From the NCBI GenBank assembly GCA_036397095.1, contig DASWJQ010000156.1, positions 1-60,973 of the forward strand: DNA of 60,973 nt, in the 5' to 3' direction. The translations under genes and the position numbers were made by a program. This DNA comes from DASWJQ01 sp036397095. Lineage in GTDB: Bacteria > Chloroflexota > Anaerolineae > Anaerolineales > E44-bin32. Below, piece after piece: positions 50,498 to 57,803 of this stretch. Positions within the stretch are counted from its first letter, which is position 1. Each line of letters begins with the position of its first letter. Below the pieces are notes generated by a model, which was given only the letters and a program-made list of their open reading frames with translations, did not search any database and was not told where the DNA came from.

Positions 50498-50878
50498 ATG
50501 GCCGACGATCCCAAACGAGTAGTGTGCATCGAAGACGAGCCCGAGATGATTGATCTCGTTCGGCTGATTTTGGGCCGCCGAGGCTTCAGCGTCATCGGCG
50601 CCAATGGGGGCGTTGAGGGCCTGGAAACGGTCCGCCGAGAACAACCCGACCTGGTGCTGCTCGACCTGATGATGCCGGACATGGACGGCTGGGAGGTCTA
50701 CCAGCAGATGAAGGCCGACGCCGCGTTGCGCGAGATCCCGGTCGTGGTCGTGACGGCCAAGGCGCAATCGATTGACAAGGTGCTGGGCTTGCACATCGCC
50801 AAGGTCGATGACTACATCACCAAACCATTCGGCCCACAGGAACTGCTCGAGAGTGTGGAGAAGATCCTCGCTGATTGA
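50498..50878 (+). CDS. single-domain response regulator (receiver only)
   Basis: This 126-residue CheY-like receiver has all key residues: the acidic pair in CIEDEPE, phospho-acceptor Asp in LVLLDLMMPDMDGWE, Thr in VVVTAK, and Lys in YITKPFG. There is no output domain, so it would pass signals by phosphotransfer or protein contact. No kinase is adjacent; the multi-GAF kinase at 22.7 kb is also an orphan, but a link is speculative. A terminator follows. Confidence 0.95.
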   Translation: MADDPKRVVCIEDEPEMIDLVRLILGRRGFSVIGANGGVEGLETVRREQPDLVLLDLMMPDMDGWEVYQQMKADAALREIPVVVVTAKAQSIDKVLGLHIAKVDDYITKPFGPQELLESVEKILAD

Positions 50879-50903
50879 CCGGCGGTTCTTGATCCGACCC
50901 GTT

Positions 50904-50932
50904 CGGGGCGACCCAGGTCGTCCCGTTTTCAT
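50904..50932 (+). terminator. terminator after the receiver gene
   Basis: The stem CGGGGCGAC with GTCGTCCCG (50904-50912 with 50917-50925, one G-T) is followed by TTTTCATTT. Confidence 0.8.
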
Positions 50933-50941
50933 TTCTGGCGC

Positions 50942-51310
50942 ATGAGCCACAAAGTCGACATCACCAACGAATCCACCGGGGCTCGGCTGCTGACCGCACG
51001 CTGGTGCGCCAGTTTCGCCTGCCGGCTGCGCGGGCTGACGTTTCGGTCGAGCCTGCCGCAGGGGGAGGGGCTGGTGCTGGTTGAATCCGATGGCAGCCGG
51101 CTTGCCAGTTCGATTCACATGTTCGCCGTCTTTATGCCGCTTGGTGTGCTGTGGCTGGACGCCGAGCGGGTGGTGGTTGACCGGATCGTGGCCATGCCCT
51201 GGCGGGTCTACTGGCCGATCCGGGCCGCCCGCTACATCGTCGAAGGAACCCCGGCCCTGTTACAATCGGCGGCGGTCGGAGACCAACTGAGCTTCTATGA
51301 GATCGACTAA
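50942..51310 (+). CDS. DUF192 family protein
   Basis: This 122-residue single-domain protein has the DUF192 pattern: RWCASFACRLRGLTFRSSLP, EGLVLVESDGSRLASSIHMF, AVFMPLGVLWLDAERVVVD and the Pro-rich AARYIVEGTPALL. DUF192 proteins have a compact beta fold; the biochemical role is unknown, though archaeal/bacterial members are often secreted. No signal peptide is seen here. The gene's last 14 bases overlap the start of the LysM-M23 gene, implying cotranslation. Confidence 0.9.
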   Translation: MSHKVDITNESTGARLLTARWCASFACRLRGLTFRSSLPQGEGLVLVESDGSRLASSIHMFAVFMPLGVLWLDAERVVVDRIVAMPWRVYWPIRAARYIVEGTPALLQSAAVGDQLSFYEID

Positions 51311-52685
51311 CGCCACACACCTTGTCCTCCTTCTGCTCGTGGGTCTGCTCTTGACGGCCAGCCCGGCGCTGGCCCAGGAGAGCGGACCGGTCTATCTCAT
51401 CCAAGCCGGTGACACGCTCAGCGCCATTGCCCGCACCTTTGGCACGACCGTCGACGCGCTGATGGCGGCCAATGGGCTGACCAACCCCGCCAGCATACAG
51501 CCGGGCCAGTCGTTGACCATCCCCGGTTTCGAAGGCATCAGCGGCATCCTCACGACGCACCAGGTTCAAGTGGGAGACAACCTCGAATCCCTGGCACTGG
51601 CGCTGGCCGCGCCGAGCGAGGCCCTCGGACGGCTGAACCGCGTGCTTCATCCGGATCGTCTGTACATCGGACAGTCGTTTATCTCGGCCGAAGTGGGGGT
51701 TGGCTCACCGACCAGCCTGCAGGTGGCAGTCGGCAATGGGGCCATCGCCATCGCCGCCGACCGCGGCGTCAATCCCTGGCGGCTGCAGCCGATGGTGGAG
51801 AGCGAGCCACGACTGTGGTTTGTGCCCGGCGAACTGGTGGTGGCGCCGGCCGATGACAGTCAGGAGCGTGGGTCGCTGCCGGCCCCCCTAACCGGGCTGC
51901 AGGTGGGTCCCGCGCCCGCCACCCAGGGTCAGACCCTGATATTCGAAGCGCAGGCGGAGTACGAGGTGGCGTTGTCCGGAAGCTTGAATGGCAAGGCACT
52001 CCACTTCATGCCGGCCGGCGACGGCAGCTGGATCGCCCTGCAGGGTGTGCATGCGCTGGCCGACCCTGGCCTATACGATCTTTCGGTCAGTGTTGGGCCA
52101 GCCGACGGTGGCTGGAGCTACACCTTCCAGCAACCGTTCCCGGTGCGCAGCGGCGGTTACGGGTTTGACCCGGTCTTGTACGTGCCTGAAGAAACCGTCA
52201 AAAGCGACAACACCACACCCGAGGATGCCCAAATCGCCCAACTGGTGGCGCCGGCCACCGAGCCCAAGCGCTGGCAGGGGCCATTCGCATTCCCCTCGAA
52301 CTACTTTACCGAGAGCTTCCCCTCGGTCTTCGGCACGCGGCGCAACTACAACAACACCGGCTACACGGGCTACCACACCGGCCTCGATTTCTATGGAGGC
52401 ATTGGTGTCACCATCGTGGCGCCGGCACCGGGGACGGTGGTGTTCTCCGGGCTCCTGACCGTGCGCGGTCTGACCACGATCATTGACCATGGCTGGGGTG
52501 TGTATACGTTGTATCTGCACCAGTCGGAAACGATGATCGAGGCTGGCCAGCAGGTCGAAACGGGGGATGCTATCGGTTTGGTGGGCGCCAGCGGCCGGGT
52601 GACCGGACCGCATCTCCATTGGGAGGTGCAGGTGGGTGGCGTCCCCGTCCAACCGCTGGATTGGGTAGAGCGGGCTTACCCTTAA
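51297..52685 (+). CDS. LysM-M23 peptidoglycan endopeptidase (LytM-type)
   Basis: This 462-residue exported protein has a signal peptide (cleavage near ALAQES, residue 25). Two LysM modules follow (YLIQAGDTLSAIARTFGTT ... and a second, HQVQVGDNLESLALAL). A beta-rich middle region comes next. A C-terminal M23 peptidase domain (from about 320) has metal-binding His/Asp in GYHTGLDFYGG and His in GPHLHWEV. It is predicted to cut peptide crosslinks in peptidoglycan or to activate amidases. The translation start overlaps DUF192 by 14 bases. It converges with the DUF2007 gene one base later. Confidence 0.95.
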   Translation: MRSTNATHLVLLLLVGLLLTASPALAQESGPVYLIQAGDTLSAIARTFGTTVDALMAANGLTNPASIQPGQSLTIPGFEGISGILTTHQVQVGDNLESLALALAAPSEALGRLNRVLHPDRLYIGQSFISAEVGVGSPTSLQVAVGNGAIAIAADRGVNPWRLQPMVESEPRLWFVPGELVVAPADDSQERGSLPAPLTGLQVGPAPATQGQTLIFEAQAEYEVALSGSLNGKALHFMPAGDGSWIALQGVHALADPGLYDLSVSVGPADGGWSYTFQQPFPVRSGGYGFDPVLYVPEETVKSDNTTPEDAQIAQLVAPATEPKRWQGPFAFPSNYFTESFPSVFGTRRNYNNTGYTGYHTGLDFYGGIGVTIVAPAPGTVVFSGLLTVRGLTTIIDHGWGVYTLYLHQSETMIEAGQQVETGDAIGLVGASGRVTGPHLHWEVQVGGVPVQPLDWVERAYP

Positions 52686-52686
52686 C

Positions 52687-52932
52687 TCATTCGTCGGGCG
52701 TATCGAGCTTGCCGGCGTAGTAGTCGTCGACGAGCAGGCGGGCCTGGGCTTCATCCTCGACTGCCACCAGGACCTCTACTTCCCCCAGCGGACCGACGGC
52801 CAGGCCGTAGGCCGCGCCGGCCGACTCCTGCCGCAGCTGGACGCGCAGACCCTGGGCTTCGAGCAATCCGCGCCAGATTTCTGCTTCCAGATTGCCGGCG
52901 GCGGTCAGCAGAGTGACATAGGATTCGGTCAT
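52687..52932 (-). CDS. DUF2007-family signal-transducing-like protein
   Basis: This 81-residue protein matches DUF2007: YVTLLTAAGNLEAEIWRGLL, EAQGLRVQLRQES, and an acidic C-terminal helix ARLLVDDYYAGKLDTPDE. The fold is a small alpha/beta domain of unknown role, distantly like PII/ACT-type signalling domains. It lies 70 bases from the divergent operon starting at 53003 and converges with the M23 peptidase gene, so it stands alone. Confidence 0.82.
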   Translation of the reverse strand: MTESYVTLLTAAGNLEAEIWRGLLEAQGLRVQLRQESAGAAYGLAVGPLGEVEVLVAVEDEAQARLLVDDYYAGKLDTPDE

Positions 52933-52958
52933 TGGATTAGCCTAGCTACCGCGTGTAG

Positions 52959-52964
52959 TATAAT
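52959..52964 (+). promoter_or_regulatory. -10 element for the 53003-55041 operon
   Basis: A perfect TATAAT lies 38 bases before the ATG at 53003. No convincing -35 element and no clear ribosome-binding site are visible. Confidence 0.5.
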
Positions 52965-53002
52965 GCCGCTTGAGCCCCCAACCTTTGTGATTGATCGTTT
53001 GC

Positions 53003-54598
53003 ATGGCATCGCCCCCAATCCCGCCACATGACGCGCACTGGTCGGACTTCAAGCTGTCCGACCGGGACCTCGATTTCATTTTCAACTTGCTGCTGGAGCA
53101 AGAGAAACCGCTCACGGCGCGCGAGATGATCGAGGCTCTCGTCCACACGCACCTGGACCGGCTCGAACGCGAGGCGACCGTGGCCGCCGAGTCCGAGCAC
53201 GAGCTCTACCGGCCGGCCGAGGCCTATGAGGTGGGCCAGACCCTGGCCTTCCCGGCGCTCGAGGGAGCGGTCGGCACGGTAATTGCCAGCCGGGCCGGCG
53301 AGAACCCCGATGCTGGCCAGTTTAGCGTGATCGAAGTTGAGTTCGAGAGCGGCAATGCCACGCGCCAGTTCGCCGCCTCGTTGGCTGAACACAAGCTCAA
53401 CCAGCTGCCGGATGAGACCCCGCTGGCCGAGGGCGTAGACCCGGTACAGCTGGTGTTGGCGAGCTACGGTGAGCAGCTCGAGTCGGACCTGGTTGACCTG
53501 CTCGGGACCAACGACGACATCGTTCGCATCGCCTACCGCTGGTTCCCGCGATCCTTGCTGGCCAACATCAACAGCGGCCACCTCAATTTGGCCGAAGCCG
53601 TCCTCGACGTCGCCGAAGGCGGACCCCTGCCAACGGAGGATCTGCTCGAGCACATGGACCTGCCAGCCAATCTCGATCCGCTGCTGGCCCGTTTTTCCGT
53701 CGACTATGCATTGCAGGAGGACGAGCGTTTTGACGAGGTCGGTCCAGCCGGGGAGATCCTGTGGTTCCTCCAGCGGCTCGAGCCGCCAGAGGTCCTGTTC
53801 CCCCCGCCGCGGCTGGTTTATGAGCGGCGTTCGGTTGACCGAACGAACTTCACCCCCGAGCTCGAAGACCTTGAAATTCATCTGGACGATGAGTTCAGCC
53901 CGGGCGAAGTGACCGAGGGTGGGCCCAGCGAGGTCACCTTGCCGCTGCTCTTCCCACATTGGCGGGTTGGTGCGCTGCCCCTGTCACCCAGGTTGCGCCA
54001 ATTGTTTCCGACGGCCTACGAGGCGCCGCACATTCGTTTTGTCCTGGTGGACGGTCATTCCCAGGATCGATTCCCCGGCTGGGTATTGCGCCGCGAAGGC
54101 TTTGTTTTCGGCCTCGATGAATGGTTCCGCAAGTATGAAGTGCCGACCGGCGGCCTGGTTCGTATTCGCCAGGGTGACAAGACCGGTGAGGTGATTGTGG
54201 AGGCGGTTGACCGGCGTCGGCGCAATGATTGGATCCGGACGGTGTCGATTAGCGAGGACGGTCGGGTGGGCTTCACGATGCTCAAGCAACCGGTCGGCAC
54301 GTCCTACGACGAGCAGATGGTGGTTGGACTGGTCGACGCGCAAGCCCTGGATGAGGCCTGGTTGAACGGCAGCCAGCGGCGAACGCCGGATGATCGGTTG
54401 ATTCTGTACGTCTTCCGCGAACTGGCCAAGCTCAACCCACAGTCGGCGGTTCACGCCAAATCTCTGTATTCTGGAGTCAATGTGCTGCGGCGATTGCCGC
54501 CCGGCCCGATCTTCCAGGAACTTGTGATCAGGGACGATTATGAACACGTCGGCGACCTGTACTGGCGACTGCGGGATCAGGTGCGAGGCGAGGCATGA
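53003..54598 (+). CDS. uncharacterised protein with N-terminal HARE-HTH-like region (operon gene 1)
   Basis: This 531-residue protein is not assignable to a known family by eye. The N-terminus (LSDRDLDFIFNLLLEQEKPL, then TAREMIEAL) looks like the winged HARE-HTH domain of RNA polymerase delta. Next is a beta segment (YEVGQTLAFPALEGAVGTV), then a long acidic middle (residues about 135-330). From about 340 there is a beta-rich region (RFVLVDGHSQDRFPGWVLRR ... GGLVRIRQGDKTGEVIVEAV) that could be a B3/barrel-like nucleic-acid-binding or sensory domain. A helical end follows. It has no signal peptide or membrane helix. The stop overlaps the next gene by four bases. Confidence 0.75.
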   Translation: MASPPIPPHDAHWSDFKLSDRDLDFIFNLLLEQEKPLTAREMIEALVHTHLDRLEREATVAAESEHELYRPAEAYEVGQTLAFPALEGAVGTVIASRAGENPDAGQFSVIEVEFESGNATRQFAASLAEHKLNQLPDETPLAEGVDPVQLVLASYGEQLESDLVDLLGTNDDIVRIAYRWFPRSLLANINSGHLNLAEAVLDVAEGGPLPTEDLLEHMDLPANLDPLLARFSVDYALQEDERFDEVGPAGEILWFLQRLEPPEVLFPPPRLVYERRSVDRTNFTPELEDLEIHLDDEFSPGEVTEGGPSEVTLPLLFPHWRVGALPLSPRLRQLFPTAYEAPHIRFVLVDGHSQDRFPGWVLRREGFVFGLDEWFRKYEVPTGGLVRIRQGDKTGEVIVEAVDRRRRNDWIRTVSISEDGRVGFTMLKQPVGTSYDEQMVVGLVDAQALDEAWLNGSQRRTPDDRLILYVFRELAKLNPQSAVHAKSLYSGVNVLRRLPPGPIFQELVIRDDYEHVGDLYWRLRDQVRGEA

Positions 54599-55041
54599 CC
54601 AACGCCCCCGACAAGCCCATGCGATTGCTGCGGCCGACGCTCGACACCAAGTATCACATCGACTATGGCTGGTGGGAGCGGGCCGGCCGCGACCTTGAGG
54701 TCTACCTGCGCAGTCATCTGTGTCCCGAGCACCACGAGAGCTACGCCGGCGTGGCGGCCGGCGCCCTGGTGGATAGCGTCGATCCGGAAACTGCGGAGGT
54801 CAAGCGGGTGCCGGGCATCCAGAGCGTACTGATCAACCATTGCGCCCAACAACCCGACTACCTGACCCCGCAAACCAGCCTGGTCAACGCTCTCTTCCGA
54901 GTCTTTCTGGCGAATGGCAATCAACCATTGTCTCCGCAAGAGTTGGGCGACCAGCTTGGTCGGCCGCCGCGCATGATTCTGCGCACCCTGTCCGGCGAAC
55001 GAATCTACAAGGGCATCCGCCCGGTGCACGGGTCGGACTAG
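54595..55041 (+). CDS. uncharacterised protein coupled to the 53003 gene (operon gene 2)
   Basis: This 148-residue cytoplasmic protein has an N-terminal segment rich in aromatics (KYHIDYGWWERAGRDLEVYL), then CPEHH. The C-terminal half reads as a winged helix-turn-helix (NALFRVFLANGNQPLSPQEL, GRPPRMILRTLSG). Start and stop overlap the previous gene as ATGA. The pair probably forms one functional unit, plausibly DNA- or RNA-polymerase-associated, but no function can be stated. The right side is a 500-base repeat-containing gap. Confidence 0.72.
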   Translation: MTNAPDKPMRLLRPTLDTKYHIDYGWWERAGRDLEVYLRSHLCPEHHESYAGVAAGALVDSVDPETAEVKRVPGIQSVLINHCAQQPDYLTPQTSLVNALFRVFLANGNQPLSPQELGDQLGRPPRMILRTLSGERIYKGIRPVHGSD

Positions 55042-55547
55042 TCCGGCAGCGGTCGCATTCGTCAACCTAATCCCCCGCATACGGGATCGACGGTCTGCCC
55101 GCTGTCACCTACTATCAGCTCATGAAGAGTGAAGAACTGCTGCGCTACCAGGAGATGTACCGCGAAATGGAGCGGGCGCTCAAGACCCGCCTGCTGACCT
55201 TCGGTTTTCCCCGGCGAGCGGAGTGGTCTAGAGAACCACGAAGGCGCGAAGGACACCAAGTGGGAAGGAAGGATCACAAAGGAGAGCAGTCAGCTCAGCA
55301 TTCTCAGGATCCGGCCGCAGACGGATGTGTGGGAGCTGTTTAGTTATTGCGTGGTCTTCTTTGTGCCCCGAGCCCACCCCCTTTGTGCGCTTCGAGCCTT
55401 CGTGGTTGGCCGGCGCGGAGCGACGCCTTCAACTTGCAGCCACCTAACGGGCCGCCGGCCGCGCTGTAAGCCCTGTGTTAACTCGGATTGCCGGCCCGCA
55501 TGCTAACCTAAGGGTGGAAATCATCCTGAGCATGCTGGCGGTGAGAA
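55042..55547. other. 506-bp intergenic region containing an inverted repeat pair
   Basis: No secure gene is seen. A 73-codon frame from 55122 begins like a real helical peptide (MKSEELLRYQEMYREMERAL) but then runs into repeat sequence, so it may be a broken gene end. The rest is dominated by the inverted pair at 55234-55260 and 55381-55407. Confidence 0.5.
55234..55407. repeat. inverted repeat element with CACGAAGG-type arms
   Basis: The left arm (55234-55260) and the reverse complement of the right arm (55381-55407) match at 23 of 27 positions, sharing AACCACGAAGGC and CGAAG blocks. The arms flank about 120 bases. Further CTTTGTG words lie inside near 55368. The element resembles the others at 55.99, 57.16 and 59.9 kb. 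Confidence 0.7.
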
Positions 55548-55784
55548 ATGGCATCAAAGACCCGAGTTCCGACGACTGACGAAGCCCTTGAATATGCGGT
55601 GCGCTCGATCCGCCGGGCGGACATCAAGACCGGTCAAGCTGCTTTGCGCTGGGTACTGCGGCGCGAGCCGGAGAATATCTCAGCCTGGTTGTGGCTGAAG
55701 AAATGCGTCGAGAGCAACACAGCCCTGGACAATGAAGTCCTGACCCGGGTCTCGGCGCTCAACCCAATGCTGAGCAGCAACTAA
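55548..55784 (+). CDS. small helical TPR-like protein
   Basis: This 78-residue all-helical protein contains the pattern TGQAALRWVLRREPENISAW followed by WLKKCVES. That closely mirrors the N-terminal module of the TPR membrane protein at 26515-28344 (REILARLLRSDSANAEYWVW, then MSAVVDT). It looks like a free-standing copy of that cytoplasmic domain. A GGTGAGAA sequence just before the ATG is a weak ribosome-binding site. A terminator follows within 25 bases, so it is a separate transcription unit. Confidence 0.72.
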   Translation: MASKTRVPTTDEALEYAVRSIRRADIKTGQAALRWVLRREPENISAWLWLKKCVESNTALDNEVLTRVSALNPMLSSN

Positions 55785-55806
55785 CTATCTTTGATCCAGA
55801 TCACAT

Positions 55807-55832
55807 GAGAGAGCCCCGCACGGGGCTCTTTT
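55807..55832 (+). terminator. terminator after the small TPR-like gene
   Basis: The stem AGAGCCCCG/CGGGGCTCT (55810-55818 with 55821-55829) with a very small apex is followed by TTT. Confidence 0.78.
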
Positions 55833-55873
55833 GCTTTCGGGGGCAGAGGGGGGTAGTGCTCGGAGGGCGAGGG

Positions 55874-55879
55874 TATAAT
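55874..55879 (+). promoter_or_regulatory. -10 element of tRNA-Arg
   Basis: A perfect TATAAT lies 10 bases before the mature tRNA start. No -35 match is visible. Confidence 0.5.
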
Positions 55880-55889
55880 CGCCGCCACA

Positions 55890-55963
<74 letters not shown>

Positions 55964-55998
55964 CTGACCGGCCGTGAGGCCGGTCAAAATATTCATAG

Positions 55999-56086
55999 CC
56001 AATAACACAAAGACATGTAGGGTGCTAAGGGGGGAGGAGACAAGAAAGAGCAGGTCGCCGTTGTGCCCTCTGAGTCTTCGTGTTGT
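55999..56086. repeat. weak inverted repeat element (CACAAAG/CTTCGTG arms)
   Basis: AACACAAAGAC near 56004 and GTCTTCGTGTT near 56074 are inverted copies with one mismatch over 11 bases, and pairing continues weakly inward (GGGTGC with GTGCCC). It is placed between tRNA-Arg and the next lipoprotein gene. Confidence 0.5.
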
Positions 56087-56238
56087 GTGCATTCCTCTAA
56101 TGTGACCTGCAGCCGACGGACCCTCGATTGGGACCGGGCTCGGATGAACAGACTGGCTGTAGGCTGACTGTAGTTCCCAATTTCGTGATTCGCCGCTATA
56201 TTCACTACTATAGACAACTCCCAGAAAGGGAGGGAAAC

Positions 56239-57060
56239 ATGCCCCGCCGTTGGTTGGTCTCAGTTGCCATTGCACTCGGTGCCTGCTCGATCCTGGGGCC
56301 CACGCAATCAGCCGAGGAGCTGGCTGCGACCATGGTCGCCGGGACTCAGGCCTCGACTGGCGCCGAAGAGCAATCCCCGACGCAGCCGCCACCGACGGAC
56401 CCACCAACCGCCGTTCCCACCAACACCCCGATCCCCGAGCCCACGGATACGCCTTTGCCAGAAGGCCCGGTCTCGGTGGAGGACGACTTTTCGGGCGGTC
56501 TGAATAACTGGTTTGATTGTGAGCACTGCAAGATTGAGAACGGCAAGCTGCAGATGGGGCCGTTCCCCGTCGCTTTCGCCTACGAACAGCAATGGGCACT
56601 TTGCGGCCCGTGTGGGATGGTCACCACGTTCCATCTGGCGGTCGACGTATCGTTCGTCGGTGGGCCGAGTGAGCGCGGGTTTGGTCTTGTCCTTGGACTG
56701 AATAACGAGGAGTTCTATACGTATGAAGTCACGCCTTGGCAGACGCTTGACTTCTGGCACTATGATTACGAAGTGGCCGAGTGGAACTGGGTGAATGGTA
56801 TGTTCGTCGGCTCGGTGCGGACTGGGAACCAAGCCAATCGAATTGAAGTCGAAGCCGCCGAGAACGCGTCTGGCCGGATAGACTACTCGCTCATCGTCAA
56901 CGGGCGTACACCGATTGTGATCTTCAACCGACAGGCAGACCCTGGCTGGGTTGGCATGACCCTATACGGACACGCCGTCGAGCTCCTGTTCGACAACTTC
57001 ACTTTCGAAACGGAGGAAACTCCCGTCTTCCCCGCTGGGCGCGACACGTTCTCTGGGTAG
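56239..57060 (+). CDS. lipoprotein with beta-sandwich (LamG/concanavalin-like) domain
   Basis: This 273-residue predicted lipoprotein has a short signal peptide ending at lipobox LGAC (Cys16). A Pro/Thr linker follows to about residue 80. A beta-rich domain comes next, starting EDDFSGGLNNWFDCEHCKIENGKLQM-like and continuing with VSFVGGPSERGFGLVLGL, FYTYEVTPWQTLDFW and VELLFDNFTFETEE. This pattern is common in secreted carbohydrate-binding-like jelly-roll domains. Four cysteines (DCEHC and LCGPC) could form disulfides. The ATG at 56239 follows GGGAGGG. Ligand unknown. Confidence 0.78.
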   Translation: MPRRWLVSVAIALGACSILGPTQSAEELAATMVAGTQASTGAEEQSPTQPPPTDPPTAVPTNTPIPEPTDTPLPEGPVSVEDDFSGGLNNWFDCEHCKIENGKLQMGPFPVAFAYEQQWALCGPCGMVTTFHLAVDVSFVGGPSERGFGLVLGLNNEEFYTYEVTPWQTLDFWHYDYEVAEWNWVNGMFVGSVRTGNQANRIEVEAAENASGRIDYSLIVNGRTPIVIFNRQADPGWVGMTLYGHAVELLFDNFTFETEETPVFPAGRDTFSG

Positions 57061-57156
57061 ACGAAGACAAACCCTGACGACCGGCGGTCGCCCCTACACT
57101 TCCAAATGGCGGGCTGGGCACCCCGTGGGCTGCCGCTGTGGCAAAGGCATTGGCAG

Positions 57157-57243
57157 ATAACAGAAAGTCGCGGAGGGCGCAAGGATAAGGTGCAAGCCCC
57201 CCCAATATTCCTCAGCCTTCTTTGCGTCTTCGTTTTATGTGAT
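57157..57243. repeat. degenerate inverted repeat element
   Basis: ATAACAGAAAGTCGCGGAGG with GCGCAAGG at 57157-57184 resembles the reverse complement of CCTTCTTTGCGTCTTCG with TTTTATGTGAT at 57216-57243. It has the same GAAGNCGCAAAG-type words as the other elements, but the match is loose. Confidence 0.4.
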
Positions 57244-57352
57244 ATTTGGGCGTACCGCCAGGTCGCCCACCGTTTGTTGGCGTGTGTGGTGGGCACGCCA
57301 CAGTGTGCCCCTCCGAGGGGGGAATCGGTATCCCGCATCGCCGGGCGCACAT

Positions 57353-57411
57353 CCCCCGTCCCTAATCCCTAATCTCCAATCCCCAGTCCCCAATCCCGAT
57401 TCCCTAATCCC
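57353..57411. repeat. degenerate CCCTAAT-type tandem heptamer repeat
   Basis: Successive units of about 7-8 bases (CCCTAAT, CCCTAAT, CTCCAAT, CCCCAGT, CCCCAAT, CCCGATT, CCCTAAT) run through this interval. Spacing is irregular and there are no spacers, so it is not a CRISPR array. Confidence 0.65.
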
Positions 57412-57486
57412 CGCCCCCGAATTGAACGGGCCGCAGCCTGACGGCCACGGCCCGCTGGTGAACCCACGGACCCGGACCGGGCCCGA

Positions 57487-57633
57487 TCACTCTTCGTCGG
57501 CAGGTACCGGCTGATGATCGAAGCGGGGCGGGGCGATCAGCCAGCGCAGCGCGCTTAACGCGCCCAGCAGTCCGGCCAGCATGGCCCGGTTTTGGCGGCG
57601 ACAGTAGGCACAGCGGCAAAAGATCGTCGGCAT
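57487..57633 (-). CDS. small Cys-rich protein with hydrophobic helix (48 aa)
   Basis: From ATG 57633 the frame reads MPTIFCRCAYCRRQNR, then a hydrophobic stretch AMLAGLLGALSALRWLIAPP, and an acidic end (PVPADEE) before TGA at 57487-57489. The closely spaced cysteines (C6, C8, C11) followed by basic residues and one helix look designed rather than random. A GAGG-like ribosome-binding site is weak. It lies 170 bases from the uvrB stop on the same strand. No homologue is recognised. Confidence 0.42.
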   Translation of the reverse strand: MPTIFCRCAYCRRQNRAMLAGLLGALSALRWLIAPPRFDHQPVPADEE

Positions 57634-57803
57634 ACCAGCCTCGCAATCCAAGTTTGCTCTGCCTCCATCTTGCCCCGAAAGCCAGCCGTGCGCCTTTACA
57701 GGCGGCTTACAGCCAGACGTGCAAGATCAGCACCGGCAGACATCGGACTGGGCGCCGGAGAATTCACGTACCGAAGTTATGAATCAGGGAAGAATTGCGG
57801 CAG

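Larger units (their letters stand above)
57061..57486. other. 426-bp intergenic region with repeats
   Basis: No gene is supported. The region contains a weak inverted element (57157-57243), a local hairpin around GTGGGCACGCC/GTGTGCCCC near 57290-57312, and a degenerate heptamer array (57353-57411). Confidence 0.5.

Noticed and set aside
55122..55343. A 73-codon plus-strand frame as a functional gene.
   Set aside because: Only the first 30 or so codons look protein-like; the rest lies in the inverted repeat. It is noted as a possible broken gene end but is not annotated as a CDS.
55965..55987. The TGACCGGCC/GGCCGGTCA hairpin after tRNA-Arg as a terminator.
   Set aside because: The stem is perfect, but it is followed by AAAATA and not by a T-run, so intrinsic termination on the plus strand is not supported.
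57353..57411. The heptamer array as a CRISPR.
   Set aside because: Units are only about 7 bases, degenerate and contiguous, with no unique spacers and no cas genes nearby.
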